Assembly: GCA_029582155.1 (NCBI GenBank)
Contig: CM055897.1
Location: 7,645,161-7,709,160, forward strand
Direction of reading: 5' to 3'
Source: Panopea generosa
Taxonomy: Eukaryota; Mollusca; Bivalvia; Adapedonta; Hiatellidae
Length of the DNA: 64,000 nt
Below the pieces are notes generated by a model, which worked only from the letters and a program-made list of their open reading frames with translations, ran no database searches and was not told the DNA's origin. The translations under genes and the position numbers were made by a program. The number at the start of each line of letters is the position of its first letter. Positions within the stretch are counted from its first letter, which is position 1. This document shows, one piece after another, positions 47,901 to 59,196 of this stretch.

Positions 47901-49031
47901 GTTTCGCAGAAGTAACTTCTATTAAGAAAGCCAGTCATCTTTGTAATGACATCAAAATGTTCGTCGTGGTAGTAAAGGTAGATAAGAACGTCTCCTTCAG
48001 GGCCCTCGTATATGATACCATTGAAATGTTCTTTAGACAGGACATGTATCTGGTAGTTTGGAAGTACAGCTTGAAACATTTTCACTTCTTCAATTCCACA
48101 TTGTCTCAGTGATACTTGAGCCTTCCTGTGTAAGTCTACTGCTATTATCTTTTGCAGTTGCGTCCCTTTACGAATGCTGTCCCACTGGGGATGTTTTTCT
48201 ACCCGAGCTATCGCTGTCACTATGGCACGACCACAACATAGTTCATCGTTATTTCTAATTTGGATGACACTTCCTTTACTTTGAAGTAGCCTTGCTATAT
48301 CTACGAATGCTTTCTGTTTATGCCCCTTCGCATCGGGCGCCTGAACGTGTACAATATCAATGCGAAACGTTTCGTCGATGACAAACTACTCGTACGACTG
48401 AAGCACACGCTCAATTTCAGATAACACTCTGTCCACAGTTAAGGGCCGGCGTGGCATGAATTCCAGTGTAATTGGAAAATCCAGCTCAGGGTTTTTCGAT
48501 AGAAAGTAGCACCAAGTCTGCATCTGGTATAATCTCTGTAATATCTTCTAAAATAGACTGAAACATTGTTCTCAGTGTCTTCAAAATACTGGGCAGGTCT
48601 CTCACTTCCAGGTCTCTGACACTAACCCTGTAGTAAGTAGCCGTAGTTCTGAATTTCTCAATTTTTCTCTCTCCAATTTTTTCAAGGTCGTAAATATTTC
48701 TATGACCTTCATGTAGATCCAATCTAGGCCTTTTTGCTGCACTACCTCCTTCCTGACTATCCAAGGAGCGCTTAACATTTGGCCACCCGTGTTGTTGGTG
48801 TAAATGCTCATCTAGACCATCTTCCCGAGTAAACACTTTCAAGCACTCAGGACAGTGATGGTTGTCGTCGCTGCTGTGCTTCTTCATATGTCTTTCAAAG
48901 TTCTGTTTTCTGTTGAACGATTTTTTACATGTTTGACACATGTGCTTTCAATGATTTTCTGTTGTCCGATGTTGTAATAATTGGCTCAGCTTTGGGAACT
49001 CAGTCCCACACGTTTCACATTGATAAGCCAT
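44921..49031 (-). pseudogene. Polinton family-B DNA polymerase with N-terminal zinc fingers
   Basis: From ATG at 49,031: three C2H2 fingers (CETC..., CQTCKKSFNRKQNFERHMKKH, CPECLKVFTREDGLDEHLHQQH), with a TGA after the first. Then a central region with further Cys pairs; exonuclease motifs YIFFDFESTQ (about 47,500) and ATVICHNFKGYDGYPILQYL (about 47,220); LEFHGCFWHGCSKC (about 46,480); polymerase motif A YNDVTSLYPF (about 46,150); motif B remnant FWSKFGQRTNLTQT (about 45,620); motif C VLYFDTDSIVF (about 45,340); and the C-terminus ending DYQTVPYGI at 44,921. At least seven stops or frameshifts separate the pieces, so no full product is possible. Protein-primed replication is the family role. 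Confidence 0.92.
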
Positions 49032-49406
49032 CTAGACTGTTTGACGTCTGAAAATAGAATGAAGTATCTGTGTAAGTCTCGAGTTTAAGTAGCTGCTGCC
49101 AGGTAAAATGACTTTTCACACATTCTTATATATTTTACACTAATATTAATAAAAGTTTACACAAATTGGTGTCCTTTTCGTATCAAAACGCCTCAATACG
49201 GTTTTGAAGTTAATGTAAAAATAAAATGCTCAAACTTTTCTAATACGTAATTTTAATATATTCACAAACTTAGTTAAAACAAATCTAGAATTATTTCAGT
49301 CAGAAAATATTATGATTGTACCAAATCGAATTCCATTTTAAAATGTATAAAAAAAGATTATTTGTGCAAGTTCAATCATTTATTCGCTGACCGCCAGAGA
49401 GACAAC
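49032..49406. promoter_or_regulatory. divergent intergenic region of the Polinton
   Basis: 375 bp between the polymerase start (minus) and ATPase start (plus), AT-rich with TATA-like stretches (for example TATAAAAAAAG near 49,346). It presumably holds promoters for both directions. Confidence 0.4.
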
Positions 49407-50646
49407 ATGTACATTACACGGTGCCCAAAATGTGATCAGGATTTTAGTTGAAAGGATGCGATGTTAAGATACTTTAAACAGAAACATATGCCTCCTCCTC
49501 CTCCTGCTAAGGGAGCGCCACCACCACCACCACCGACGATGGCAGCGCCACCATCACCACCGACGATGGTAGCGCCACCACCACCATCACCACAAGAGGA
49601 CAATGGCGGTATTAGAGATATGGTGTTCCAACATCCCTTTACTATGATGATTTCTGGCCCAACAGGTATTATTTTCTTCATTTTTGTTATATATTTTTAT
49701 CTCGATGTTTAGATTATTCCATGTTATCACATTTTTCTATTCCTAGTTTTGAGTTGTTTTTTAAATCTTTCTAATTTTGAAAAAAAAAATTTTTAATCAT
49801 CCTTCAGTTTATTTTGCCTTAATTTTGAAATAAAGTTACATTCTATCTTTGAAATGACATTATTTTGACAATTTTTTATAAGTTCAATTTGAATGTTCTA
49901 AAATTTTTTAATAAGAATTATACTGTTTTACCCTTCATTTTATTACGCAAATACATTTTTTTATCGACCAAATAGCATTTTTCATCGCTAAAGTGTACCA
50001 TTTTTGTGTTATTCTTTTCATACACATTTCATACACATTTTCTAATAAAATAATTATGTTTTTCAGCTTGTGGAAAAACCACCATGGTAAAAGATTTGTT
50101 GCAGAATAATGGAACTAGAATTCATCCAGGCGTACAGAGAATTGTGTGGCTATACAAAAGATGGCAGCAAATATACACAGTGATTCTGAATTCTGTAGTG
50201 CATAAATAGAATTTATAAAAGGCATTCCTTCCGATTGTGAAGACGGTGACTACTTTGATTTGAAAATCAACTATTTACTGGTTTTAGACGATCTTTTCTC
50301 AGAAGCTGGCAAAGATAAACGTGTAACCGATTTGTTCACCGAAGGCTCCCGTTATAGATCTCTATCCGTAATTTCAATCAACCAGAACTTATTTGGAAAC
50401 AAGGATCCAACACAAAGAAGAAATTGTCATTATTTGTTACTGTTTAATAATCCCGTGAACAAACAATCAGTGATGGCACTTGCAAGGCAGATGTATCCTG
50501 GGCATACAGACAAAGTTATGAACATGTTTGCCAAAGCTACAAAGAACCCGTATGGACACTTGCTGGTGGATTTGAAGCCCTTAACACCGGATAATCAAAC
50601 GTTTAAATGTATTGTATCTGGACAGTTTGAAAATAAGCATATTTAA
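49407..50646 (+). pseudogene. Polinton packaging-type ATPase (A32/FtsK-HerA class)
   Basis: Exon 1 (49,407-49,665) starts MYITRCPKCDQDFS, a C2H2-like start with a TGA at 49,449-49,451, then a proline-rich linker and HPFTMMISGPT. A 401-bp intron (49,666-50,066; GTATT...TTTTTCAG) interrupts the Walker A loop; joining it gives the expected G-x4-GKT pattern with CGKTTMVKDLL. A frameshift follows near 50,160-50,260. The rest is open (50,260-50,646) with Walker B NYLLVLDDLFSEAG and SVISINQNLF. In Polintons this ATPase is thought to package DNA. The stop and the frameshift disable this copy. Confidence 0.9.
49666..50066 (+). other. intron inside the ATPase Walker A motif
   Basis: GT at 49,666 and AG at 50,065-50,066 after a T-rich tract. 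The interior is markedly richer in T than the flanking exons. Phase 1; splicing keeps the P-loop spacing. Confidence 0.8.
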
Positions 50647-50661
50647 GAACTCACCAATCAC

Positions 50662-51352
50662 GTGATGCTACAAGAAACTATAAAAGAAGGGCATATTCTA
50701 GAATTTCATCATTCTTCAGTTGGAGTTCAGACAGTTCACATTGCAGAAGAAAACTTGCCAGAAAACATGGATAAAGGACAGGCTTGCGATAATTTCGGAC
50801 AATTATTCGATACTGTCCATGATGTACAGAGATACGTTAAACAAGGATGGTGTCCAGAACACAAAGACCAGAAGAAAAGAAAAGACGAGGACGTGAGTGA
50901 CACTGACAAAGATGAAAATGTTGAAGAAAACGAGTCCTATGTACAGCTTTGGAAACGAGCAAAACAGGTTAATAAAGAAAAATATCAAAAAGATATACAA
51001 TAAATTAATTGATGATGGTTAAGAAAGTGGTGATGCCCAGGAAATGACAAAAGAACGCCTAAAGCCTTACAACGAGAGGGCATATTTCAATAAATATACC
51101 ACGCTGGTAGACACTTACATATTGCCTGTCAAAAATAACGGAAATCATCAGCAAATCATGACTCAGATAGATAAAATGGTTTCTAAAGGGATTAATAGTA
51201 CAACGGCAGTGACAAAAGTTCTAAGAAAACATAAATCTGCGTTTCAAGATTTATTTGACAGCGAATTAACAGATGATGGAAATAGTGAAAAGAATGAAAC
51301 CGACGATGACGTGAGTAGCGAAGAAGAAGAAATTGACAAAGAAAATGTATAA
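50662..51352 (+). pseudogene. acidic protein of unknown function in the Polinton
   Basis: Two open blocks (50,662-51,003 and 51,044-51,352) separated by two stops; probably one gene of about 230 codons. The first block contains FGQLFDTVHDVQRYVKQGWC, a basic-acidic linker, and YVQLWKRAKQVNKEKYQKDI. The second has RLKPYNERAYFNKYTTLVDT, GINSTTAVTKVLRKHKSAFQ, DLFD and an acidic tail rich in Asp/Glu. I do not recognise a domain. It occupies the place between ATPase and integrase where other Polintons carry structural genes. Confidence 0.6.
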
Positions 51353-51409
51353 ATTGATGCTCGTTAATGTAGTATTGTTTATTTGTGGTGTGGACTTTAC
51401 GAGTAAACA

Positions 51410-52561
51410 TGGCTCCGTGGGAGAATTATTTAAAAACAATATACTTTGATCCTAATCACCCTGGTGGGTTTGAAGGACCACAAAAACTTTACAAAATGGT
51501 TGAAAATGAAGGAGAATTCAGGATTGGTATGCATCTTGCATGATCAAGAATCTCACAGTCTACATAAACCAGTCAGAAGACGTTTTCAGCGTAATCATGT
51601 TGTAAGCGCCGGAAAAGACGATTTATGGATGGCTGATTTAATTGATATGGTGAAATTTTCCGACTGGAACCAAGGCCACAAGTACATCTTACTGGTGATC
51701 GATACATTCTCTAAATATGTGTGGTTACAGCCATTAAAATACAAAACCGGCGAACAGGTGGCAAAAGCATTTCAGAAATTTTTTGATACTTCAAAACGAT
51801 CTCCTGCCAAACTAATCACTGACAAAGGTATGTTAATGCAATTAAGATTTCTTTTATAAATACATTACAAATGATTAATCACTCTACATACACTTTTATT
51901 TACATACATGTTTTATATATCTTTACACTTTGCTATTAATAAGTTATAGTTTTGACAAATACTACACACATACACGTTTTACTTTTTTTTCAAGTCAAGA
52001 ATTTAAAGCCATAAAAGTGCAAGATCTCATGAAAAAGGATGAAATTACTTTCCGACCCAAAACGAAACCAAGGCGTCTGCATCAGAGAGAGCCGATTTGA
52101 CCATAAAAACACGACTCAATCGTTATTTTTCCTACAAGGAAACGAGTACATTTCTACCAGTGTTACAAGATATCGCTGACAATTACAACCATTCGTATCA
52201 CAGAATGATTGGAATGAGACCTGCAGATGTAAAAGATAATAACCAGGAAGAAGTGCGACTAGCCACGTACTTCGCCCGAAATGCAAAAGAAAGAAAGTCA
52301 GATTCTAAACTCAAACCCTTTAAATTTAAAGTCGGTGATTATGTGCATATCAGTCATCTGAAAACCGTGTTTACTCGAGCTTACGACAAGACCTACTCCG
52401 GTGAAGTGTTTCAAGTGTACAAACGCTATCATAGAGGTACATTATCTATCTACAGACTACGAGATTTGCAAGACGAAGATATTAAGGGAACATTTTATCA
52501 AAGCCAATTACAGAAAATTGACATTGATCCCAACAAAAATTGGACAGTAGAGAAAGTGTAA
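51410..52561 (+). pseudogene. Polinton DDE integrase
   Basis: Starts MAPWENYLKTIYFDPNHPGG; a frameshift near 51,510-51,540 joins KPVRRRFQRNHVVSAGKDDL. Catalytic residues: Asp in LWMADLIDM, Asp in AKLITDKG, and a Glu in SERADLTIKTRLNRYF (about 52,090). A 172-bp intron (51,828-51,999) follows the second Asp: donor GTATG, acceptor TCAAG, phase 1, resuming EFKAIKVQDLMKK. A further frameshift at about 52,085 precedes the last block. The C-terminal region (FKVGDYVHISHLKTVF, YSGEVFQVYKRYHRG, IYRLRDLQDEDIKGTFYQSQ) is the SH3/chromo-like DNA-binding part usual in Polinton integrases. Confidence 0.92.
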
Positions 52562-53616
52562 AAAAGCCGTGGCAAAGGACGCAATAAGCAATACTTAGTC
52601 AAGTAGAAATTTTTTCCCAAAAAGTTTAATAATTGGATTAAAGCTAGTGATTTAAATTGACGCTATTTTGGTTTAAAAGGTGTGTTGTTGTATTATATGA
52701 TGTGTCTCTTGTTAATTAAATGTGTATGCTTTGACTATACCTCGTGTTTCATGTAAATAGTATATAAAACATGTATGTAAATAAAAGTGTATGTAGTGTA
52801 CTAAAGTCTTTGTTATCTTTTCAAATTTTAAATCTAGCGCTTAACTGAATACTGCACAGCTGTTAACTGAGGAGTTGTTCATCGTAAACCAGTATAAACT
52901 TTGTCTGCTCTACCTAAGCTGTCGTCTGCTTTACATCCAATACAATTTATTTGTCCTTACTGATATAACTACCATGTTTACTCTCTCGAGTCTAATTGAC
53001 AACTGAGCAATTTACTTAAAACTGACAAAAACACTAAAATCTGATTGGCTGGTGGAAACACTTTGCGATTAAGTCCAATATTAACCTGACGAAACATTGT
53101 AGATAATACAGCGTATTTGGGTATATTTGTTACTATATGTTGACGGTTATATGAACTATCGATGTGTACTGTCCTGTGGCTGGCGACAGAATGAGAAACG
53201 ACATACAATCAGATTCGAATACTGTAATCTGATTGGCCTATGGATAAAAAAATTAAACTTACCTTACGAAAATCGCTGATTTTCTCGATTATTTAAGAAA
53301 ATGTATTAAGCGTTTACGCAGTAGAAAATAGTACAGATAATTCGTTCTGATCTGTTCCTGTCGGTATCAAAAGCTGGAATGAGGTTAACTATTTGAAAAA
53401 TGAGTTCTAAATACTGATGATTGAAATAATGGACGTGTATAGACTTGCAGCGCATTACGACAATGATTAAAAATAGATAAACTGGTCTAAACAGGTATTT
53501 GTGTCGTCTGCTATTATAGAATATCTGAAGGTGGTCACGTCCAGTATAGAACGCTAAAATGGCGGTGTATCGAAACATTTAAACTTTGTCGTCTGCAAGG
53601 TAATCCAATCAATAAC
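52562..53616. other. non-coding right arm of the Polinton
   Basis: About 1 kb with no supported gene; it contains the inverted GTCGTCTGC boxes and AT-rich sequence. Confidence 0.5.
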
Positions 53617-53670
53617 GTTACGCCCGAGCGCGCCCGAAAAGCTACTCATTTTCTGTCCACCCTAGATGAC
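53617..53670 (-). repeat. right terminal inverted repeat
   Basis: Reverse complement of the left end. The flanks (TATTATGA on the left, GGATTTCT on the right) do not match each other. Confidence 0.95.
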
Positions 53671-56600
53671 GGATTTCTATTGAATATATAGAGGGGTCAC
53701 CGAGTGCAAATTTCCTGGATGAGCGTCTCTGACTACTGATAAGATAATGGCAATGCACCATGTCTATGTATACATATACGCAAACAAAATTTAATCAGTT
53801 GTCAATTTATTCAGAACATAGCCGTGAAATTTGAAAAAGGACCCAGATCGATTTATTGAAACTACTGGTTGGAGATATAAACTGAAATAAAACGTGTAGG
53901 AAAATTCGACAATTAAGCCAATGCTCAATATTTTGTTTAAACGATAACAAAATATGGAAATATGGATTTAAACCTCATTTTATGTCCATGTTTAGAAAAA
54001 TATAAATGTCCGGTACGCCCGAAATATTAGGGATAATAAAAAACAGTATCTCTAACAAAATAAAATCTGATTCCTAGTCAATAAATTATCATCCATGCAT
54101 ATTGCATCCATGAACAGAATAAAGCAATTGATGATATGTAGGCAATCTTTAAATCAAATATAGGGTCATTAATGTATCGGGGATTTACAACGCCTTAATC
54201 ACTTACCAATTTTTCGTCGATAACTCGGGAAACCACCGTTAGTTTTTGTTTGGCAAATTGTAAATGTTTTGAATGTATTTGATGATCCGAATGGTTATGC
54301 TAAATAAATATGATAAAATCGCAATACGTATTTAACCAATTGAAATGTAGTCATACAAGATAATAATTGTAGGTTGCTTCCTTATTGAGCGAAGTGTTCT
54401 GTTCAAACTTTATGTGATTCAACTTTAAATACACAGTAAAATATCCTTATAATAAAGATAATAGAATGTATCTAAAAGGGGGGTAAACAGATTTTAAAGA
54501 TCCATATTCAATATGCATAACATATTTGAAACGTTTTTTTTTTAACTATTTATTATGTGTTTAAATCATGCTCTACTTAAAATCTCACTTAACAATATAT
54601 GTGTTTAAATTACTAACAGTATTTACATTATATATTCATTATATCCGAAAGTCCCAACAGGTCAGCAAGGAAAACTTGTGCACAAAACGATTGCAACATT
54701 ATTTATTTATTTGAAGTTAAATTGGAGTTAAAATGTATATTTAGTAGCAGAACTAATAATCTTAAACACACGTTTTCTCGACCGCCTTTATAAAATAAAA
54801 TTATTTCATCGACTAATAACTATACTGTAATTGATTTATTTCTCGAGCATTATGTACATTTATTGGTTACCTAAACTTGTCATACTTACGGTAGGAATAA
54901 TTATGCTAAATAGTTTTAAGGCATGTGTATTCTCTGTTATCTGCAAGTTGTTTTCATGTTGTAGTTTCCGATCAGGATGGATGTCGGATGCCGACTCTTT
55001 GATGCAATTCCATCAATATAAAATCTGAATATCATTTTATTTATGTTTCGATTCCCGATGTTTTGAATTTATAATCTATCAGTTAATTTAAACTTTTATT
55101 TGTTATTATGCAACCGGTTCCAGCAGTGTCAATAGCCAATATGCGAACTCTAGAGTTTGTTATATTCCTCATTACATTATATTTCAAAGCTATATCAACA
55201 ATAAGTGCAAACCGCAATAAATCAAGTGGTACATGTAATCCAAATCCTGGTGGTGACGAATTATTTAGGAGAGTTACACGACTGGATATTTTAATTTTTA
55301 CTGAGTCTTAAACATTGTATTATTACCCGAACCCATGGCTTTACATCCAAATGAAGTATGCTATATGCAAATGCATTACTTTAAGTTAAAATGATTCCAT
55401 TGTTGCATTTAGTGCTTGTCCAGAAATGTTAATTTTTGTTTACACATATTGATTTCCATATATCAAATATGGGCCATTTGTTCGGCTTAATAATGATACG
55501 AAAATGCTTTATATTATGGTTATTCTTTATTTCCGTTTTTTGTTATTGTGGACTAATATCATCAGAAACTGTATTTCATCCCATTTTGAATATAAAAAAT
55601 ATAGCACCATTATTATTCATGTAGTTCTGAATAATACTATCTTACAAAAGATGCTTCTTCGTATATGCATGTATATTTGTATTTACGACAAAAATATTGT
55701 TGATATTAAATAAACCTTCTAGAATAACATATAAACTATTTAATGATTATGTTTTACTCAACAGCCACCTCTTGTCTCAGCATGCATTACTCGGATATAT
55801 ACAATTATTTCTCTATTTGTATATCGGTCAATAAATGATTTTAATTTTTTATGCTTTTGTGCAAATTTGGGTTACTCATTATGTTTGCTTTTATTTGAAA
55901 TTACTACCTCTTATATCATCCCATAGTTATCAATGTTTTGACTATTCAATTACCTTTAATATTAGAATATTACACATAAAAGGTTATATTAAGTGATAGT
56001 TTTATTGGTGGAAAAACATCTCAGTATGATTCTGAATAGACCCATCATATCTTCTGCAAGTAACGTATACACTTTCTAATGTAGTATACATAATAGCGGA
56101 TTCCAATTGCTCTGAACAACCCAAACCGCTGACATTCTCACAGGGTCACAAGATGTGTGTATTGGTGTATAATCAGCTCTACCATAAGGTTACCAGGAGT
56201 CATTAACTCGTATTCAATAACCGTCATCATATATACGAACACTTGTTTAAAAACTATAAACTATATTTTATAGTAATAAATATACCAAATTACAATACAA
56301 AATATAATTGAACATCATACAATTATATAATTATAAGACGTAATCGTGTTTATGGTGCTCCTATAGTGGGTTAGGTAAACATATATTTTTTATTAATGTA
56401 TTACATAAATAAACAATATTCTTTGATAATATTTATCTATACTATAAACATTATATCACACGTTTTAGAGCATATTGATTAAATAGCAAAAATAAATAAG
56501 TTTGAGTGCTCGAATGTTGAAATAATATATGATTTAGACCCTGAACTCCAGAAGAGTGTTGCTTTATTTTTTCCTTTAGGAATAGGATTAATAGTTCCAC

Positions 56601-56700
56601 GAAACCTATCACCTGGGATCAAACCATTATTAAATGGGTAACTAATTATTTTATGAGTATACAGAACTCATTACGTTATTCCTCAGCCGGAATATTATCA
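53671..56700. other. intergenic; one possible secreted ORF
   Basis: AT-rich. At 55,108-55,311 (+) a 67-codon frame carries a signal-peptide-like start from Met12 (MRTLEFVIFLITLYFKAIS) followed by CNPNPGGDELFRRVTRLDIL, which has coiled-coil-like spacing. It could be a first exon of a secreted protein, but no donor or partner exon was found. Confidence 0.25.
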
Positions 56701-56768
56701 ATACCAACAGATTTACCCAATTTCATTTTGTAAATAGTTAACATAATTTCATATTTTTTATTGGCTGG

Positions 56769-59110
56769 TTAAGAATAGAACAGTCTAGTTAAGGAAACAA
56801 AAAAGTTTGCAGTATATAATAATATATTGTATACACAATTAAGATGATCATTATCAAAATTGTTTTCATCATTTGCGTTAAAAACACTTTCATAATCACT
56901 TTTCCATTCATTAAAAACTTTATTTCTGTCATTTATAATATCACCATTTTGATCATATACTTCAAGCGGAATTTTCATTTTTCTGTCGTTTACTATTCCA
57001 ATCCGATTCTGTTTCTAAAGTGTATTCTTTTCTTTCAAAAATGGTAGTAATCTCAACTAATGAACTTGTACAGTTTAAAAAAGTTGCCGGCATATTATTG
57101 ACATGGTAACGTTTTGTTATATTTTGGATATCATTATCAATAGCATTTTAAACAGTACTTTTTGTACCTAAGTCGATATCACAAGTTAAAATAGAACTTT
57201 ATTGTAACTCAATAAATTATAATCGTGAATTACATCAGATACTCCGTGAATGGACAAATCTGTACAATTGAATAACTGTTCATATTGTACAATACAATGA
57301 TCGACAACTGATTTGCCACGGTGTGAAACTTGTGTGAATTCATTTTTTTCCATTTCGACCATTTAGTTACAATTAATTAGAAAATCAAGCAAAAAGTCAC
57401 CTTATTTATTTGTTACAAAATCAGTACATTCTCTAATTTTACCATTGTCTTCCCCTTCAATGAAGTCTGATTCATTGCCAATACGAAAGTTAAAATCACC
57501 ACAAATTAGAGTTTTCCCACAATTTTGATACTGGTAGACCCGAGCCATAAGGTCAACATCAACAGGAGGTATATAAAGGTGCATATATATATAGACATTC
57601 ATTACAGCCGTGTTTTTCACTTTTATCCATATTATGACTATATTTTATCCAGATAATGGTCTTGTCAACGACAGTTACATCACAATATTGAAGAAAATCC
57701 CGATTGACAAATACACCAACACCACCCGACCCTCTGCGGTAATTCTGATGAATATCAGCTCTATTATGGCCAATCCATTTGTAGTCCCGATTGACAAATA
57801 CACCAACACAACCCGACCCTCTGCGGGCATTCGAATAAATTTCAGTTCTAGTATGGCCAATCCATTTGTAGTCCCGATTGACAAATACACCAACACCACC
57901 CGACCCTCTGCGGGCATTCGAATGAATTTCAGTTCTATTATGGCCAATCCATTTGTAGTTATCAAACCACCACCCGCCCCTCTGCGGGCATTCAAATGAA
58001 TTTCAGTTCTATTATAGCCTATCCATTAGTATTCCGATTGACAAATACACCGACACCACCCGACGCTCTGCGGGAATTCGAATGAATTTCAGTTCTATTA
58101 TGGCCAATCCATTTGTATTCCCGATTGATAAATACACCAACACCACCCGACCCACTTTGGGCATTCGAATGAATTTCAGCTGTATTATGGCCAATCCATT
58201 TGTAGTTATGGTCGACAGTTACATAATAGTCTTGAAGAAAGTCCCAATTGACAAATACACCAACACCACCCGACTCTCTGCGGGCATTCTGATGAATTTC
58301 AGCTCTACTATGGCCAATCCATCTGTTGTTATCAAAACTTATGTCAGTATCATCACGTAAAATTGTTTCCCTACGGCAAATTTATAACAATTAAAGTTTT
58401 TAAGAACATTCTCTTGAAATAAAAAGTTATCTTGATTTAGAATAGACCATCCGCCTACATTCTTAACACCGACCTTTATTCTCCTCTAATGGTTACGTCT
58501 TGTGTTGACTTTCCTACATAGATGACCGTTAGAGAATACAAATTGCTCCGATTTACCAATTTCCCAGTGTACGCATTGTTTTCAGCAACCACTGGTTTCA
58601 TGTTTTCTATCACTCTCTTTACACACATTTTTGTAGGTTTTTGATTTTCTGAGTTCTTTTTTATTTGAGAAGACCTTAATTGTCTGTTCTAAATTTTCAA
58701 TTGTTGCGATAATAACATCAGGCTCCTTTTCTCTACCTCTCTTTCTGATCGCCTTGACAATTTTAATTTCTTTTAATTTCAATCTTTCTCTCATCAATGT
58801 ATATACTTTGTTAAATGTTATGGAGGAATCAGTTCTCTCTCGCTGGTCAGCTTTCAGGTTCCTGGTACAAATATTTCTCTCTATGGGGTCTGAAATGGGA
58901 GTAGCCACTGTCGAGGAGTACATCTTTGCGGATTTAGCAATTTCGTCAGTGAGTTTTGTTATTTGTTTGTCACTCAGAACTTTGTCTCGAACTACTTTTA
59001 TTTTTTAATCAATTTCACTTTGGACCACTTTTAACAATTTCTGTTCTAATTTATTTGATAAGCCTTCAATTCTTGTGCAAAATTCGTCTCTCACTGATTT
59101 AATTTCTACT
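56769..59110 (-). mobile_element. decayed LINE (non-LTR retrotransposon)
   Basis: Pieces in order on the minus strand: an ORF1-like basic, heptad-rich segment (58,582-58,923; VYTLMRERLKLKEIKIVKAI, VIIATIENLEQTIKVF); an endonuclease segment expanded as an 87-bp repeat (57,700-58,345); endonuclease with the catalytic block KTLICGDFNFRIGN (57,402-57,620); and the linker before the reverse transcriptase (56,769-56,978; EVYDQNGDIINDRNKVFNEW). The reverse transcriptase itself was not found. Numerous stops make it inactive. Confidence 0.75.
57700..58345 (-). repeat. 87-bp in-frame tandem repeat of a LINE endonuclease segment
   Basis: The unit CGATTGACAAATACACCAAC recurs at 57,701, 57,788, 57,875, 58,034 and 58,122, with variant units near 57,962 and 58,244. 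On the minus strand each unit reads YKWIGHNRTEIHSNARRGSG then GVGVFVN, part of the LINE endonuclease. Because 87 is a multiple of 3, both strands stay open. Confidence 0.9.
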
Positions 59111-59196
59111 TGTACTAAAGCCAGTTTGGGAATATGTGTTATGCTGTGGTATTATTTTAATTAAGTTGTATTGGGTTGATGGCACGATACAACACC

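Larger units (their letters stand above)
44464..53597. promoter_or_regulatory. subterminal GCAGACGA boxes
   Basis: AGCAGACGAT (44,464) and AGCAGACGCC (44,509) near the left end face GTCGTCTGCT (52,921; 53,503) and GTCGTCTGCA (53,588) near the right end, in inverted orientation. Possible integrase or terminal-protein sites; function inferred only from placement. Confidence 0.45.
44379..53670. mobile_element. compact Polinton/Maverick-like element
   Basis: 9,292 bp between terminal inverted repeats. Contents: family-B DNA polymerase (minus), then diverging on the plus strand a packaging-type ATPase, an acidic protein of unknown function and a DDE integrase with a C-terminal binding domain. PolB, ATPase and integrase together define Polintons. 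Full-size Polintons are usually 15-20 kb and carry capsid proteins and a cysteine protease; none is visible here. Most genes have stops or frameshifts, so this copy is decayed. GC-rich ends contrast with the AT-rich surroundings. No matching target duplication was found at the chosen ends. Confidence 0.88.

Noticed and set aside
49436..49681. Gly-rich minus-strand frame
   Set aside because: Antisense of the proline-rich linker of the Polinton ATPase.
57610..58360. Plus-strand frames with repeated PIDKYTNTTRPSAGI
   Set aside because: The minus strand of the same repeat encodes a recognisable LINE endonuclease segment, so the plus frames are shadows.
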